DNA of 15,341 nucleotides from JBBQUP01 sp038212305 (GTDB lineage Bacteria; Bacteroidota; Bacteroidia; Bacteroidales; Marinilabiliaceae), in the NCBI GenBank assembly GCA_038212305.1, contig JBBQUP010000083.1, positions 1-15,341 of the forward strand. Direction: 5' to 3'. The notes under the pieces were generated by a model that was not told the DNA's origin, made no database searches, and saw only the letters and a program-made list of their open reading frames with translations. The position numbers and the translations under genes are program-made. Positions 1 to 7,472 of this stretch are shown in pieces (the first letter of the stretch is position 1; the number at the start of each line of letters is the position of its first letter).

Positions 1-259
1 TGAATATCATTTTAGATACAATAGAAGGTCAAATATGGATACAATATTCGATGTGTTACTAAGAAAGATGGTGAATTATAAATAAATATGAATAAAATCA
101 GTACTTAACAAGGGAGGTCTAAGCGCCTATACCTATAAATTTAACTGTAGAAAAAAGCTTGATCGAAATATCATCTAATATACAAGTATGTGGTGTATAG
201 TTTATTAGATAAATATCAACAATCAAGCTCATTCATGTAAAACTTTATAACGTAAAAAA
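1..259. other. Leader region upstream of the lipoprotein pseudogene
   Basis: No recognisable complete gene lies here. Two short frames are open at the left edge: one ends with TAA at 60-62 and encodes 19 residues from base 3, and another runs to about base 82. Either could be the tail of a gene beginning outside the window, but neither tail is recognisable. The remainder holds a long imperfect inverted repeat at 156-229 and an A/T-rich stretch before the ATG at 260. I found no convincing TAnnTTTG promoter element in it. Confidence 0.4.
156..229. repeat. Long imperfect inverted repeat
   Basis: The outer arms AGCTTGAT (156-163) and ATCAAGCT (222-229) are perfect complements. The inner arms ATCTAATA (173-180) and TATTAGAT (203-210) are also perfect complements, and the bases between them pair partly (left GAAATATC, right GATATTT-like on the opposite strand). 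A further inner pairing, TATACA (179-184) with TGTATA (194-199), is an alternative fold. Each arm is about 25 bases around a loop of about 22. It sits about 30 bases before the lipoprotein start codon. It could be an RNA hairpin in the leader, a terminator of an upstream gene without a strong T run, or the trace of a small mobile element. Confidence 0.5.
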
Positions 260-1311
260 ATGAAAAAAGGTATCAATTTAGCTGTTATTTTATCATTAAT
301 GTTGTTTTTCACAGCATGTAACAAAGATATAGAAAGTCCAAAAGAAGCAAATACACAAACCTCTGCTCCAATATTAATTAAAGATGGAATTATACAATTT
401 AGTACGAATTCTTCGTTTGTTGAAACATGCGACAAATTGAGAGATATGAATGAAATGGAATTTCAAAAATGGGAAGATAGTTTAAACTTTAAGTCTTTAA
501 GGAGTGAAATTAATTTAGCCCTTAATGAAATGGACGCTTGCAACGATTCGTTAACATTCTATACTCTATTGAACGCTAACAAAGATATTTTGCAGACTAA
601 AGATTCTACTATATACCTATTGTTGAATCGAATACCTATGCAAGTATAACTAATAGATCAGGCGTATTTTATATTGGAAGTGCACTGCATAAAGTGCATG
701 GAAATAAGCTCATAGTTTCCTTAAGTGGTAATGCGAAGCTTGTCGATGAGGCTTTGAGTAAAGGGGCTTTAAAATCAACTAATATTGATGTTAACAATGA
801 TCTAATTACGTTAGAATATTGTATGCCAATAGTTCAGTCCAATACTTTAAAGTCAACAGAAACTGTAGGAAAGGAAGCAAGTTACACCGGTAATTCAAGA
901 AGAGTAGTACTTACCTTGAAAGCAACAAATATCGTTGGATTTTTACCTATATATCAAAATGCAGTTGTTGTCGCTTGGGAATGCAGTGATACCAAGAAGT
1001 TTTCAGCTATAGTTTCTAATTACTCAAAATCAATGTGGGGTGGCTATAGGTCATACAAAACAATATGTGTAATGAAAGATGTAGAGATGATTGTTGATAA
1101 CTATTATGCAAGCGAGCTATATAGGGAATCAAATGGGGAGGTGAATACTATGACCATAACATGGAAAATTAGAAGTGAAGTATGGACTGAGCCCCCTTCT
1201 TATTTCCTTTCCCATGGCGGGTATGTTGCTAGTAAACCTATTGTGGCACTGGCTGTTGGAAAGGCAACCAACAGGGGGGTTGGTTATTGGAATTTTGCTG
1301 TTATAGAATGA
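260..1311 (+). pseudogene. DUF4848-like lipoprotein, split by a one-base frameshift
   Basis: The first part (260-649, 129 residues) starts with a lipoprotein signal peptide ending LFFTAC, so Cys20 would be the lipidated residue. The second part continues in the next frame. Reading the sequence around 611-625, the first frame gives ...DSTIY and the second gives PIVESNTYASITNRSGVFY, so joining the frames at about 614-618 restores one continuous protein of about 350 residues with no missing stretch. This points to loss of a single base. The second part contains the patterns VFYIGSALHKV and later a beta-rich region ending at TGA 1309-1311. The overall pattern (lipobox, short helical region with EFQKWEDSLNFKSLR, then an IxNRxGxxxIGxxxxK segment) resembles DUF4848 lipoproteins of Bacteroidota, whose function is unknown; this family call is from memory. 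A hairpin terminator follows and separates it from the receptor gene. The frameshift could be real decay or a sequencing error. Confidence 0.72.
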
Positions 1312-1320
1312 TAAATAATG

Positions 1321-1352
1321 GGAGGATTTCTTTAATTAGTCATCCTCCTTTT
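1321..1352 (+). terminator. Intrinsic terminator after the lipoprotein pseudogene
   Basis: GGAGGAT (1321-1327) pairs perfectly with ATCCTCC (1342-1348) across a 14-base loop and is followed by TTTT (1349-1352). It lies 10 bases after the lipoprotein stop codon and 12 bases before the receptor ATG at 1364. No room is left for a separate receptor promoter downstream, so the receptor would depend on read-through or on a promoter inside the preceding gene; the hairpin may therefore work as an attenuator. Confidence 0.65.
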
Positions 1353-1363
1353 AAAAAACAATT

Positions 1364-3691
1364 ATGCGAACAATCGTTTCTTTTTTATTTATTGCATTTT
1401 ACTTTTGTGCAAATTCTCAAAAAATAGTCATAAATGGTTATTTAAAAGACTCCGATAATGGCGAAGCCTTACTATATGCTAGTTGTTATGATAGTATTAG
1501 TTCAATGGCAACCACAACAAATTCGATGGGCTATTTTAGTTTTGAGATTTCTCCAAATCAAATAATAGCTTTAAAAATTTCGCATTTAGGTTATTTCCCA
1601 ATACAAATAGAAATTGTATCGTCAAAAGACACTATGATTTCTATTTGTCTGACTCCTAAATTAGAAGTATTAAATGAAGTAAATGTCACTGAGTTTGCAT
1701 CTTTCAACAAACAAGATATCCTCGGAAAAATATCTGTTTCTAAAAGTACCATTCAATCAATACCTTCGTTTGTAGGAATACCTGATTTAATGAAAGCCAT
1801 AACATTTTTACCAGGGATAAGTGGAGGGCGAGAAGGCTATTCAAATATTTTTGTGTGAGGAGGCGATCGTGGGCAGAATTTGATATTACTGGATGGAATA
1901 AAACTCTATAACACTAATCATGTTGGCGGATTGTTATCGGTAATTAATTCGGAAATTATTAAACAAGTTGATATTTATAAAGGTGGGTTTCCTGCACGTT
2001 ATGGTGGTCGTGCATCTTCAGTAATTGACATTTATACTATGGATGGGAATGAGGATAAAATACATGGTAAATTTAATTTGGGGATACTCAGCTCTGGATT
2101 ATTGTTAGAAGGGCCAATGAGTAAAAATTGGAATTTTGTTGTTTCAGGTAGAACATCCTATTTTAATCTGCTAGGTGATTTAATGAAAAACAAAGAGGAT
2201 GAGTTTAACCAAAGTTTCAAATATACTATCTATGATGTTAATGGTAAGGTAACTTGGCAACCCAATGTCAATCATAAAATATCACTTTCAATTTTTACTG
2301 GGCGCGATGATCAAAAAAGCAGTGAATCGTATACCAATTGGGGCAATGGCCACAACGAGGTAAATAGCGATGCTAGTAAAATGGATATTAATACAACCGG
2401 GGTTTCTTTATTATACAGAGCTAAGCTATTCGAGAAATTATATGCCGAAAATTTATTCTCTTATTCTAAATATAGTAATAACTCAAATAACACAGTCGTT
2501 CAATCAATAAATAACGATAGTATTACCGCAATAGTTAGTTCGTTTTCAAACATTGAAGATTATACACTTAAAAGCAGATTTGATTATTACCATAGCAATA
2601 GCTACACCATTAGAGGGGGGCTCGAAACAAGTTACTACCAATTTTTACCAGGGCTACATCAACATACCTACAAAAACCAATATATAGATATTGTAAATGA
2701 AGGAACCATCGGTTTTGTTAATAGGCTAAACTCACTGGAAGTTGCGGCTTACCTCGAAAATGAAATTGATTTATCAACCAAGGTTAAATTAAATTTAGGT
2801 GTACGAAGTGTGAGCTACTTTTGTAAGGATACCTCCTTTTTTATGCTGGAACCTCGATTGTCATTAAGGTGGCTTGTTACTGACGAGTTGTCGCTAAAAG
2901 CAAACTTCACAATGATTAATCAGTTTAATCATGTTCTGGTGAATAACAATTATGGTTTTGAAAGTGAAATTTGGTTTTCGGCAACCAAGGAATTATTACC
3001 TCAGCAAGCAAGTCAAGCTTCTGTAGGTCTGTTTTATGGAAATTCAGACATGGATTTTGATTTATCGATAGAAGCATATTACAAAAAGATGAATAATTTG
3101 CAAGAGTATAGAAGTCCATTGTTAGAGGAAGACAATATTGATAACATATCTAATATTGTCGCAAGTAATGGTATTGGGAAATCGCGAGGATTTGAATTTT
3201 TCGCTAAAAAAGGTTGCTCAAAGATTAATTTAAATCTCAACTACACGCTTTCATGGAGCGATAGAAAATTTGAGGAGCTAAATAATGGAAATTGGTTTCC
3301 TTTTATTTTTGATAGACGACACGACTTTTCTTTTGTCACTATTTATAATATTAATAATAAATATAGTATTGGCACTAATTTTATATACACCACAGGAGCA
3401 GCTGTTAGTTTGCCGTTAGGGTTTTCAAAGGATGATGATTTGGTTTATAGATATTATGTTTATGGAAGTATCAATAACAGAAAATTACCTCCTTACCACA
3501 GGTTAGACTTATCTTTAAGTCGTAAAACAATATCTAAGCGAGGAAATACATCTAAATGGTCAATCAATATTTTTAATGCCTATGCCCGAATTAATCCAGT
3601 ATATGTTTGTTACGATTCAAATACTGGCAAGATTTATCAGAAATCATTATTCAGAATACTCCCAACAATTAGTTATAGCTATGAATTTTAA
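1364..3691 (+). pseudogene. TonB-dependent outer-membrane receptor interrupted by in-frame TGA
   Basis: The full frame encodes 775 codons plus stop, a normal size for small Bacteroidota receptors with an N-terminal carboxypeptidase-regulatory-like domain. In order: a signal peptide (about residues 1-19, ending near CANSQ), a CarboxypepD_reg-like domain (about 20-105, with GYFSFEI and LKISHLGY patterns), a plug domain (about 125-235), and a beta-barrel ending in the aromatic residues YSYEF at the C-terminus, as expected for outer-membrane insertion. Codon 165 (1856-1858) is TGA. It falls inside the most conserved plug motif, which reads V*GGDRGQNLILLDG where the family usually has V-R-GGD, so a CGA-to-TGA change explains it. 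The frame continues intact for another 610 codons. Such receptors import large substrates using TonB energy, usually with a partner lipoprotein; here DUF4249 follows and overlaps by 11 bases. Substrate unknown. Restart at an internal codon would give a barrel without signal peptide, so the allele should be non-functional unless the stop is read through. Confidence 0.88.
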
Positions 3692-4502
3692 GCTCTTAAA
3701 AAAAATATTTTATTCACTGGCCTTACTTTTAAGTTTGGGTAGTCTCGGATCCTGCGAATTTCAACGGGAGATTGATTATTACGAAAAATATGACGTCTCT
3801 CATTTAATTATACATGGTTATGTATGTCCCCAATACGGAGTGCAAGTTATTGTGAAAAAAACCACGAGTCCGAGTGATGTTTTTGCTGATGATAGAATTT
3901 ACAATGCCAATGTTTTTTTACACAAAAGCAAAACCGAATACATTCAATTACAGCACGTAAACGATTATTTATTTGAAAGTGATTCTATCGGTTTTGTTGA
4001 AGTAAATAAGTCATATTACATTCGTGTTGAATCTGAGTTTGGTGAATCTTTTTCGAGTGATGAAACAATATTACACACCCCTCAAATTGATTCGGTGAAG
4101 ATTGTAACCGAACCGCGTAAAATGGTGAATGTATACTTTACTAATAATTACTCTAATGGCGAATCTTTTCTCATAGAGAAACGGGACTATATTTATGGCA
4201 AAATTGTAGAACCCTTTCATCCTGAAAAATTCAATCCCTATAATATGTTAATTAATATCCAAGCTGGCCATAATGTTGTAGAACTGCCTTTGTATGATTA
4301 TAACAAATTAGATTCGGTTCAAATAGTACTAAATGTTATCTCTTTTACATTAAATAAGTTTTTAGTAAGCCAAAAAAATTATGACATTAGTAAGGGTGAT
4401 CCATTTTATCCTCAGCCTTACCCTGTATTCTCCAATATTAGTGGAGGATATGGCATTTTTGCAACACATAGTTTTGAAACAGTAGTTGCGATAAAGTATT
4501 GA
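3681..4502 (+). CDS. DUF4249 lipoprotein, partner of the TonB-dependent receptor
   Basis: The protein has 273 residues. I chose the ATG at 3681, which overlaps the receptor gene by 11 bases, because it gives a proper lipoprotein signal: KK near the N-terminus, a hydrophobic run, then LGSLGSC with Cys25 as the lipidated residue. The same frame is open further upstream to 3576, but that extension lies inside the receptor gene and would bury the signal peptide. After the signal, the pattern HLIIHGYVCPQYG, then TTSPSDVF and a V-Y-N-A-N-V-F-L-like strand, matches the DUF4249 family of Bacteroidota, beta-rich lipoproteins encoded directly after CarboxypepD_reg-type receptors. They are thought to act at the outer membrane with the receptor; the precise role is not known. 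The gene looks intact although its upstream partner carries a stop codon; premature termination there could lower its translation through polarity or lost coupling. Tandem stop codons (TGA TAA TAA) close it. Confidence 0.8.
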   Translation: MNFKLLKKIFYSLALLLSLGSLGSCEFQREIDYYEKYDVSHLIIHGYVCPQYGVQVIVKKTTSPSDVFADDRIYNANVFLHKSKTEYIQLQHVNDYLFESDSIGFVEVNKSYYIRVESEFGESFSSDETILHTPQIDSVKIVTEPRKMVNVYFTNNYSNGESFLIEKRDYIYGKIVEPFHPEKFNPYNMLINIQAGHNVVELPLYDYNKLDSVQIVLNVISFTLNKFLVSQKNYDISKGDPFYPQPYPVFSNISGGYGIFATHSFETVVAIKY

Positions 4503-4756
4503 TAATAAGTTGTTTTAGGCGAAAAATATTCTCGTTGATTAGATGTTGCTATGTATTTCGGCCCAAATGTGATGTTTCAATTTGGCACTTTAAGTGGTAG
4601 CCTTCAAGGATTTTTTATGTCTCGCAGCTGTGTTTTGAAGTGTGTTTTGCAAATTTGGTATATCATGTTCTTATGAGAAACAATTGCGTAATAGGCGGAT
4701 AGTCTGGTTTATTATTATTCTCGGTGTCTTCCTGCATCTGTGTTTAGCATACATAA
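4503..4756. other. Intergenic region between DUF4249 and the sigma-factor terminator
   Basis: About 250 bases with no gene I can support. One plus-strand frame (4684-4800, only a TTG start available) encodes 38 residues with a hydrophobic stretch, but it runs through the terminator hairpin and is not counted as a gene. I see no promoter, tRNA or repeat here. Confidence 0.5.
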
Positions 4757-4791
4757 AAAAACTCTCTGGTCAAATCGACCAAAGAGTTTTT
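4757..4791. terminator. Bidirectional terminator between DUF4249 and the ECF sigma gene
   Basis: A 15-bp stem with one mismatch is formed by 4757-4771 and 4777-4791 around a 5-base loop (AAATC). Core arms are CTCTCTGGTC-like and GACCAAAGAG. An A tract precedes it (4755-4761) and a T tract ends it (4787-4791), so it can stop transcription from the DUF4249 side (plus) and from the sigma factor, whose stop codon lies 18 bases away (minus). Confidence 0.85.
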
Positions 4792-4808
4792 CTACATTGA
4801 TTAAAACC

Positions 4809-5303
4809 CTATAAACTAATTTCTTGTTGTAATTTTTTACGCGCAAATGATATTCTGCTTTTTACAGTTCCAATTGGCACTTGAAGCTTTTCAGCGATCT
4901 CTTTGTATTTATATCCAATTATGTGCATTTGAAAAGGATGCTTTAAATCAGGCTCTAAATTACTGATTCTTCGTTTTAAATTATCCGCACTCATGTGCAT
5001 TTCAGGTGTCTCACGCGTAAAATGATAATTCGATAGGTAAGCTGATTGATCCATCGAAATATCGTTGTGAGTTGTTCTGCGTTTTTTGCGATAACTATTA
5101 ATAAAAACATTACGCATAATAACATGCATCCAAGCATTAAAATTGGTGTTCTCCATGAACTTGTCCTTGAAATTCAATGCTCTAAGCAATGAGTCTTGAA
5201 GTAAATCGCGCGCATCTTCTTCGTTGTAAGTGAGCGATAAAGCATACGACATTAATCGGGGTTGAATACCCGTTACACGGTTGGTGAATTGAATTGCGGT
5301 CAT
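4809..5303 (-). CDS. ECF-type RNA polymerase sigma factor
   Basis: The product has 164 residues, typical of extracytoplasmic-function sigma factors. Region 2 spans about residues 14-77: LMSYALSLTYNEEDARDLLQ, then FNAWMHVIMRNVFINSYRKK, which covers core-RNAP binding and -10 recognition. Region 4 spans about 108-160, with the helix-turn-helix IGYKYKEIAEKLQVPIGTVK and SRISFARKKLQ binding the -35-like element. Region 3 is absent, as expected. The family is the RpoE-like sigma-70 group common in Bacteroidota. No anti-sigma factor is adjacent in the window: the gene stands alone on the minus strand between the DUF4249 terminator and the cytochrome bd operon, which it faces away from. Its target genes cannot be told from the sequence; control of the divergent bd operon is only a possibility from position. 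Confidence 0.93.
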   Translation of the reverse strand: MTAIQFTNRVTGIQPRLMSYALSLTYNEEDARDLLQDSLLRALNFKDKFMENTNFNAWMHVIMRNVFINSYRKKRRTTHNDISMDQSAYLSNYHFTRETPEMHMSADNLKRRISNLEPDLKHPFQMHIIGYKYKEIAEKLQVPIGTVKSRISFARKKLQQEISL

Positions 5304-5370
5304 TTGTAATTGTTTTTTATCGAGTTAAGGTTCCCAACTTTTCTCGAAAGGTTAATTAAAGATTTATTTC

Positions 5371-5378
5371 TATATTTG
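5371..5378 (+). promoter_or_regulatory. Candidate -7 promoter element (TATATTTG)
   Basis: TATATTTG matches the Bacteroidota -7 consensus TAnnTTTG exactly. No TTTG -33 box is visible at the usual distance, so only half of the promoter is supported. Transcription would start near 5385 and give a leader of about 255 bases before the DUF4492 gene. Confidence 0.4.
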
Positions 5379-5401
5379 CATTGAGGTATTTAATTACTGA
5401 A

Positions 5402-5527
5402 ATGCTAATACGAAATTAATCTTTTTTTTTAGCTCTGCAAATTTTTGTACTGATTTTACTTATTATTATTTGGTTTGATTCTAAGATCATCTATAAATAC
5501 TCCAAGAAGACAACAATACCTGATTAA
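5402..5527 (+). other. Possible small membrane-peptide frame with internal TAA
   Basis: From the ATG at 5402 the frame reads MLIRN, then TAA (5417-5419), then 35 codons to a TAA at 5525-5527. The part after the first stop reads as a single hydrophobic helix (ALQIFVLILLIIIWFD) followed by a charged tail (SKIIYKYSKK), the layout of small subunits of terminal oxidases. It has no ATG of its own after the internal stop; only CTG or ATT-type starts are available. It sits directly after the TATATTTG element and in front of the cyd operon. It may be a decayed small gene, a short regulatory leader (MLIRN), or chance in AT-rich DNA, where hydrophobic codons are frequent. I lean only weakly towards it being meaningful. 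Confidence 0.2.
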
Positions 5528-5639
5528 AAGTGTTAATTTAATGGTTAAATTTCAAAATTATAATACAGTGACATTAAATATAAGAATTAATTAATTGTTA
5601 GTCAAGACCTTTTGATGTATATGTTAAAATAGATAGGGT

Positions 5640-5855
5640 ATGAGAATAGTTAATTTCAAAAAAATAGCAGAGTTTTATGTCGACGGATTTCGAAATTTAT
5701 CGCCTCATGCCCGAACATTATGGGCAATACTTTTAATAAAACTGTTTATCATGTTCGTTGTTTTCAAACTATTTTTTTTCCGCGATACATTAAAAAATAG
5801 GTTTGAAACGGATAAACAACGATCTGATTATGTTATAGATCAAATTACAAAATAA
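5640..5855 (+). CDS. DUF4492 small membrane protein of the cytochrome bd operon
   Basis: A 71-residue protein with an amphipathic, charged N-terminus (FKKIAEFYVDGFRNLSPHAR), a TLWAI turn, one hydrophobic membrane helix at about residues 28-48 (ILLIKLFIMFVVFKLFFF), and a polar C-terminal tail likely outside the membrane. The pattern FYxDGFRxxxxxxxxLW matches DUF4492, which from memory occurs directly upstream of cydA in Bacteroidota and Campylobacterota. It ends 24 bases before cydA in the same direction, so it should be the first gene of the operon. A role in assembly or stability of the bd oxidase is inferred from this position only; no catalytic motif is visible. Confidence 0.8.
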   Translation: MRIVNFKKIAEFYVDGFRNLSPHARTLWAILLIKLFIMFVVFKLFFFRDTLKNRFETDKQRSDYVIDQITK

Positions 5856-5879
5856 CTAATTACAAAAAAAATCTAGTGT

Positions 5880-7472
5880 ATGGAATTTACTGATTTAACG
5901 CTTGTTGATTGGTCGAGAGCACAATTTGCGCTCACGGCAATTATACATTGGCTCTTTGTGCCTTTGACTCTCGGGTTAAGTTTTATTTTGGCATTCATGG
6001 AATCGATGTATGTTAAAACAGGTGATGAGAAATGGAAAACGATTACTAAGTTTTGGATGAAACTTTTTGGAATCAATTTCGCCATTGGTGTAGCTACGGG
6101 AATTATTCTTGAGTTTGAGTTTGGCACAAACTGGTCCAGCTATTCGTGGTTTGTTGGCGATATTTTTGGAGCACCACTTGCAATTGAAGGTATAATGGCT
6201 TTTTTCCTTGAAAGTACCTTTGTGGCGGTTATGTTTTTTGGTTGGGGAAAAGTGAGTAAACGATTTCATTTAACAGCAACCTGGTTAACAGCTATTGGCG
6301 CAAATCTTTCGGCATTATGGATATTGGTTGCCAATGCTTGGATGCAAAATCCGGTGGGCATGAAGTTTAATCCAGATATGGCTAGAAATGAGATGGTTAA
6401 CTTCTGGGAAGTATTGTTTTCGCCAACTGCATTAAATAAATTTATACACACCACTACATCGGGATTTGTTTTGGCTGCTGTTTTTGTCATTGGAATTAGT
6501 GCTTGGTTTATGCTTAAAAAGCGTCATATGCTTTTGGCACGCCGCAGTATTATGGTGGCATCTACTTTTGGAATTATTGCTTCGGTAGTTTTAATAACTA
6601 CTGGCGATAGTACCACGCGCGAAATTGCGAGTATTCAACCCATGAAATTTGCAGCCATGGAATCGCTTTATGATGGAAGAACCAATGCGCCATTAGTTGC
6701 CATTGGGTTGTTTGGAAATACGAACGATGATCCACTTACGAAGGATACTCGTGATGAGTTTTTAGTGAAGATAGAGATTCCCAATATGCTTTCCTACATG
6801 GCGTTTTTAAAAGTTGATGCTTTTGTTGCTGGGATACACGATATTGTTTTAGGCAATGAGGAGCATAAAATCATGTCGGTTAAAGAGAAGATTTTGCTAG
6901 GTCACGAAGCTCAACAAACTTTAAGAGCTTACAAAGAGGCTCAGAAGATGAATTCGCCCGATTATGAGACGTTAAGAGCAAAATTTGAAGATCCTGTTTG
7001 GTTGAATTCAACCTTTCGGTATTTTGGATATGGTGTTTATTATAGCGACGATGCTGCTCAGCTAGAAAACAATGCATTTAAAACAGTTCCTCCGGTATCA
7101 CTTACTTTTTATGCATTTCGCATTATGGTTGGTTTAGGCATGCACTTTTTGCTGTTGTTTATTGTTTTGTTATGGTTATCAATAAAACACAAGCTCGACG
7201 ATAAACGCTTTATTTTATGGACGGCCGTTTGGACTATTCCATTTGCTTATATAGCGAGTGAATGTGGTTGGATTGTGGCTGAAGTGGGTCGTCAACCTTG
7301 GGTTATTCAGGATTTAATGACAACCATGGCTGGCGTTTCGCGAATTGATAGCACTTCGGTAATGATAACCTTTTGGCTTTTTGCTGTTACTTTTGCTGCC
7401 CTTGTTTTTGCGGAAGTACGTATTTTAATTAAACAAATTAAAGTTGGACCTAATGATGGAGGACACAAATAA
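5880..7472 (+). CDS. cydA: Cytochrome bd ubiquinol/menaquinol oxidase subunit I
   Basis: The 530-residue protein matches CydA throughout. It carries the quinol-oxidation site and all three hemes (b558, b595, d) and, with CydB, reduces oxygen to water at high affinity without pumping protons. Visible ligands: His23 in LTAIIHWLF (E. coli His19), the Glu pair Glu103 and Glu111 in PLAIEGIMAFFLEST (Glu99/Glu107), His190 in KFIHTTTSGF (His186, heme b558), and Met416 in FRIMVGLG (Met393, heme b558). Quinol-loop residues Lys256 and Glu261 in MKFAAMES match Lys252/Glu257 of E. coli. The GRQPW motif is at 470-474. The E. coli equivalences are assigned by eye. The operon order is DUF4492, cydA, cydB, small peptide; cydA and cydB overlap by one base (TAATG), so they are translationally coupled. 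The quinone in this phylum is normally menaquinone. All key residues are present and the gene looks intact. Confidence 0.98.
   Translation: MEFTDLTLVDWSRAQFALTAIIHWLFVPLTLGLSFILAFMESMYVKTGDEKWKTITKFWMKLFGINFAIGVATGIILEFEFGTNWSSYSWFVGDIFGAPLAIEGIMAFFLESTFVAVMFFGWGKVSKRFHLTATWLTAIGANLSALWILVANAWMQNPVGMKFNPDMARNEMVNFWEVLFSPTALNKFIHTTTSGFVLAAVFVIGISAWFMLKKRHMLLARRSIMVASTFGIIASVVLITTGDSTTREIASIQPMKFAAMESLYDGRTNAPLVAIGLFGNTNDDPLTKDTRDEFLVKIEIPNMLSYMAFLKVDAFVAGIHDIVLGNEEHKIMSVKEKILLGHEAQQTLRAYKEAQKMNSPDYETLRAKFEDPVWLNSTFRYFGYGVYYSDDAAQLENNAFKTVPPVSLTFYAFRIMVGLGMHFLLLFIVLLWLSIKHKLDDKRFILWTAVWTIPFAYIASECGWIVAEVGRQPWVIQDLMTTMAGVSRIDSTSVMITFWLFAVTFAALVFAEVRILIKQIKVGPNDGGHK

Larger units (their letters stand above)
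5304..5639. other. Divergent intergenic region between sigma factor and cyd operon
   Basis: 336 very AT-rich bases. They carry a perfect plus-strand TAnnTTTG element at 5371-5378 and a short membrane-peptide frame with an internal stop (5402-5527), both listed separately. From 5528 to 5639 I see only A/T-rich sequence and short runs such as AATTAATTAATT. No convincing FNR/CRP-type palindrome was found by eye, although oxygen control of a bd operon would be expected. Confidence 0.5.

Noticed and set aside
1856..1858. UGA reassigned as a sense codon in this organism
   Set aside because: TGA ends several complete genes in the window at the expected family length (DUF4249, DUF3795), tryptophan is coded by TGG throughout, and the affected position normally holds arginine.
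1856..1900. Selenocysteine insertion at the receptor TGA
   Set aside because: The position is a conserved arginine in a structural motif, not a cysteine or redox site, and I see no convincing hairpin right after the codon.
3576..3680. Upstream extension of the DUF4249 frame to the ATG at 3576
   Set aside because: It lies wholly inside the receptor gene and would place 35 residues before a clear lipoprotein signal peptide.
4684..4800. 38-codon plus-strand frame with a hydrophobic stretch (RIVWFIIILGVFLHLCLAYI)
   Set aside because: It has only a TTG start, no promoter, and runs through the bidirectional terminator hairpin, so its last third is explained by the terminator.
5873..6490. Minus-strand frames opposite cydA (several of 70-100 codons)
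   Set aside because: They are shadows of the conserved cydA coding sequence on the other strand.
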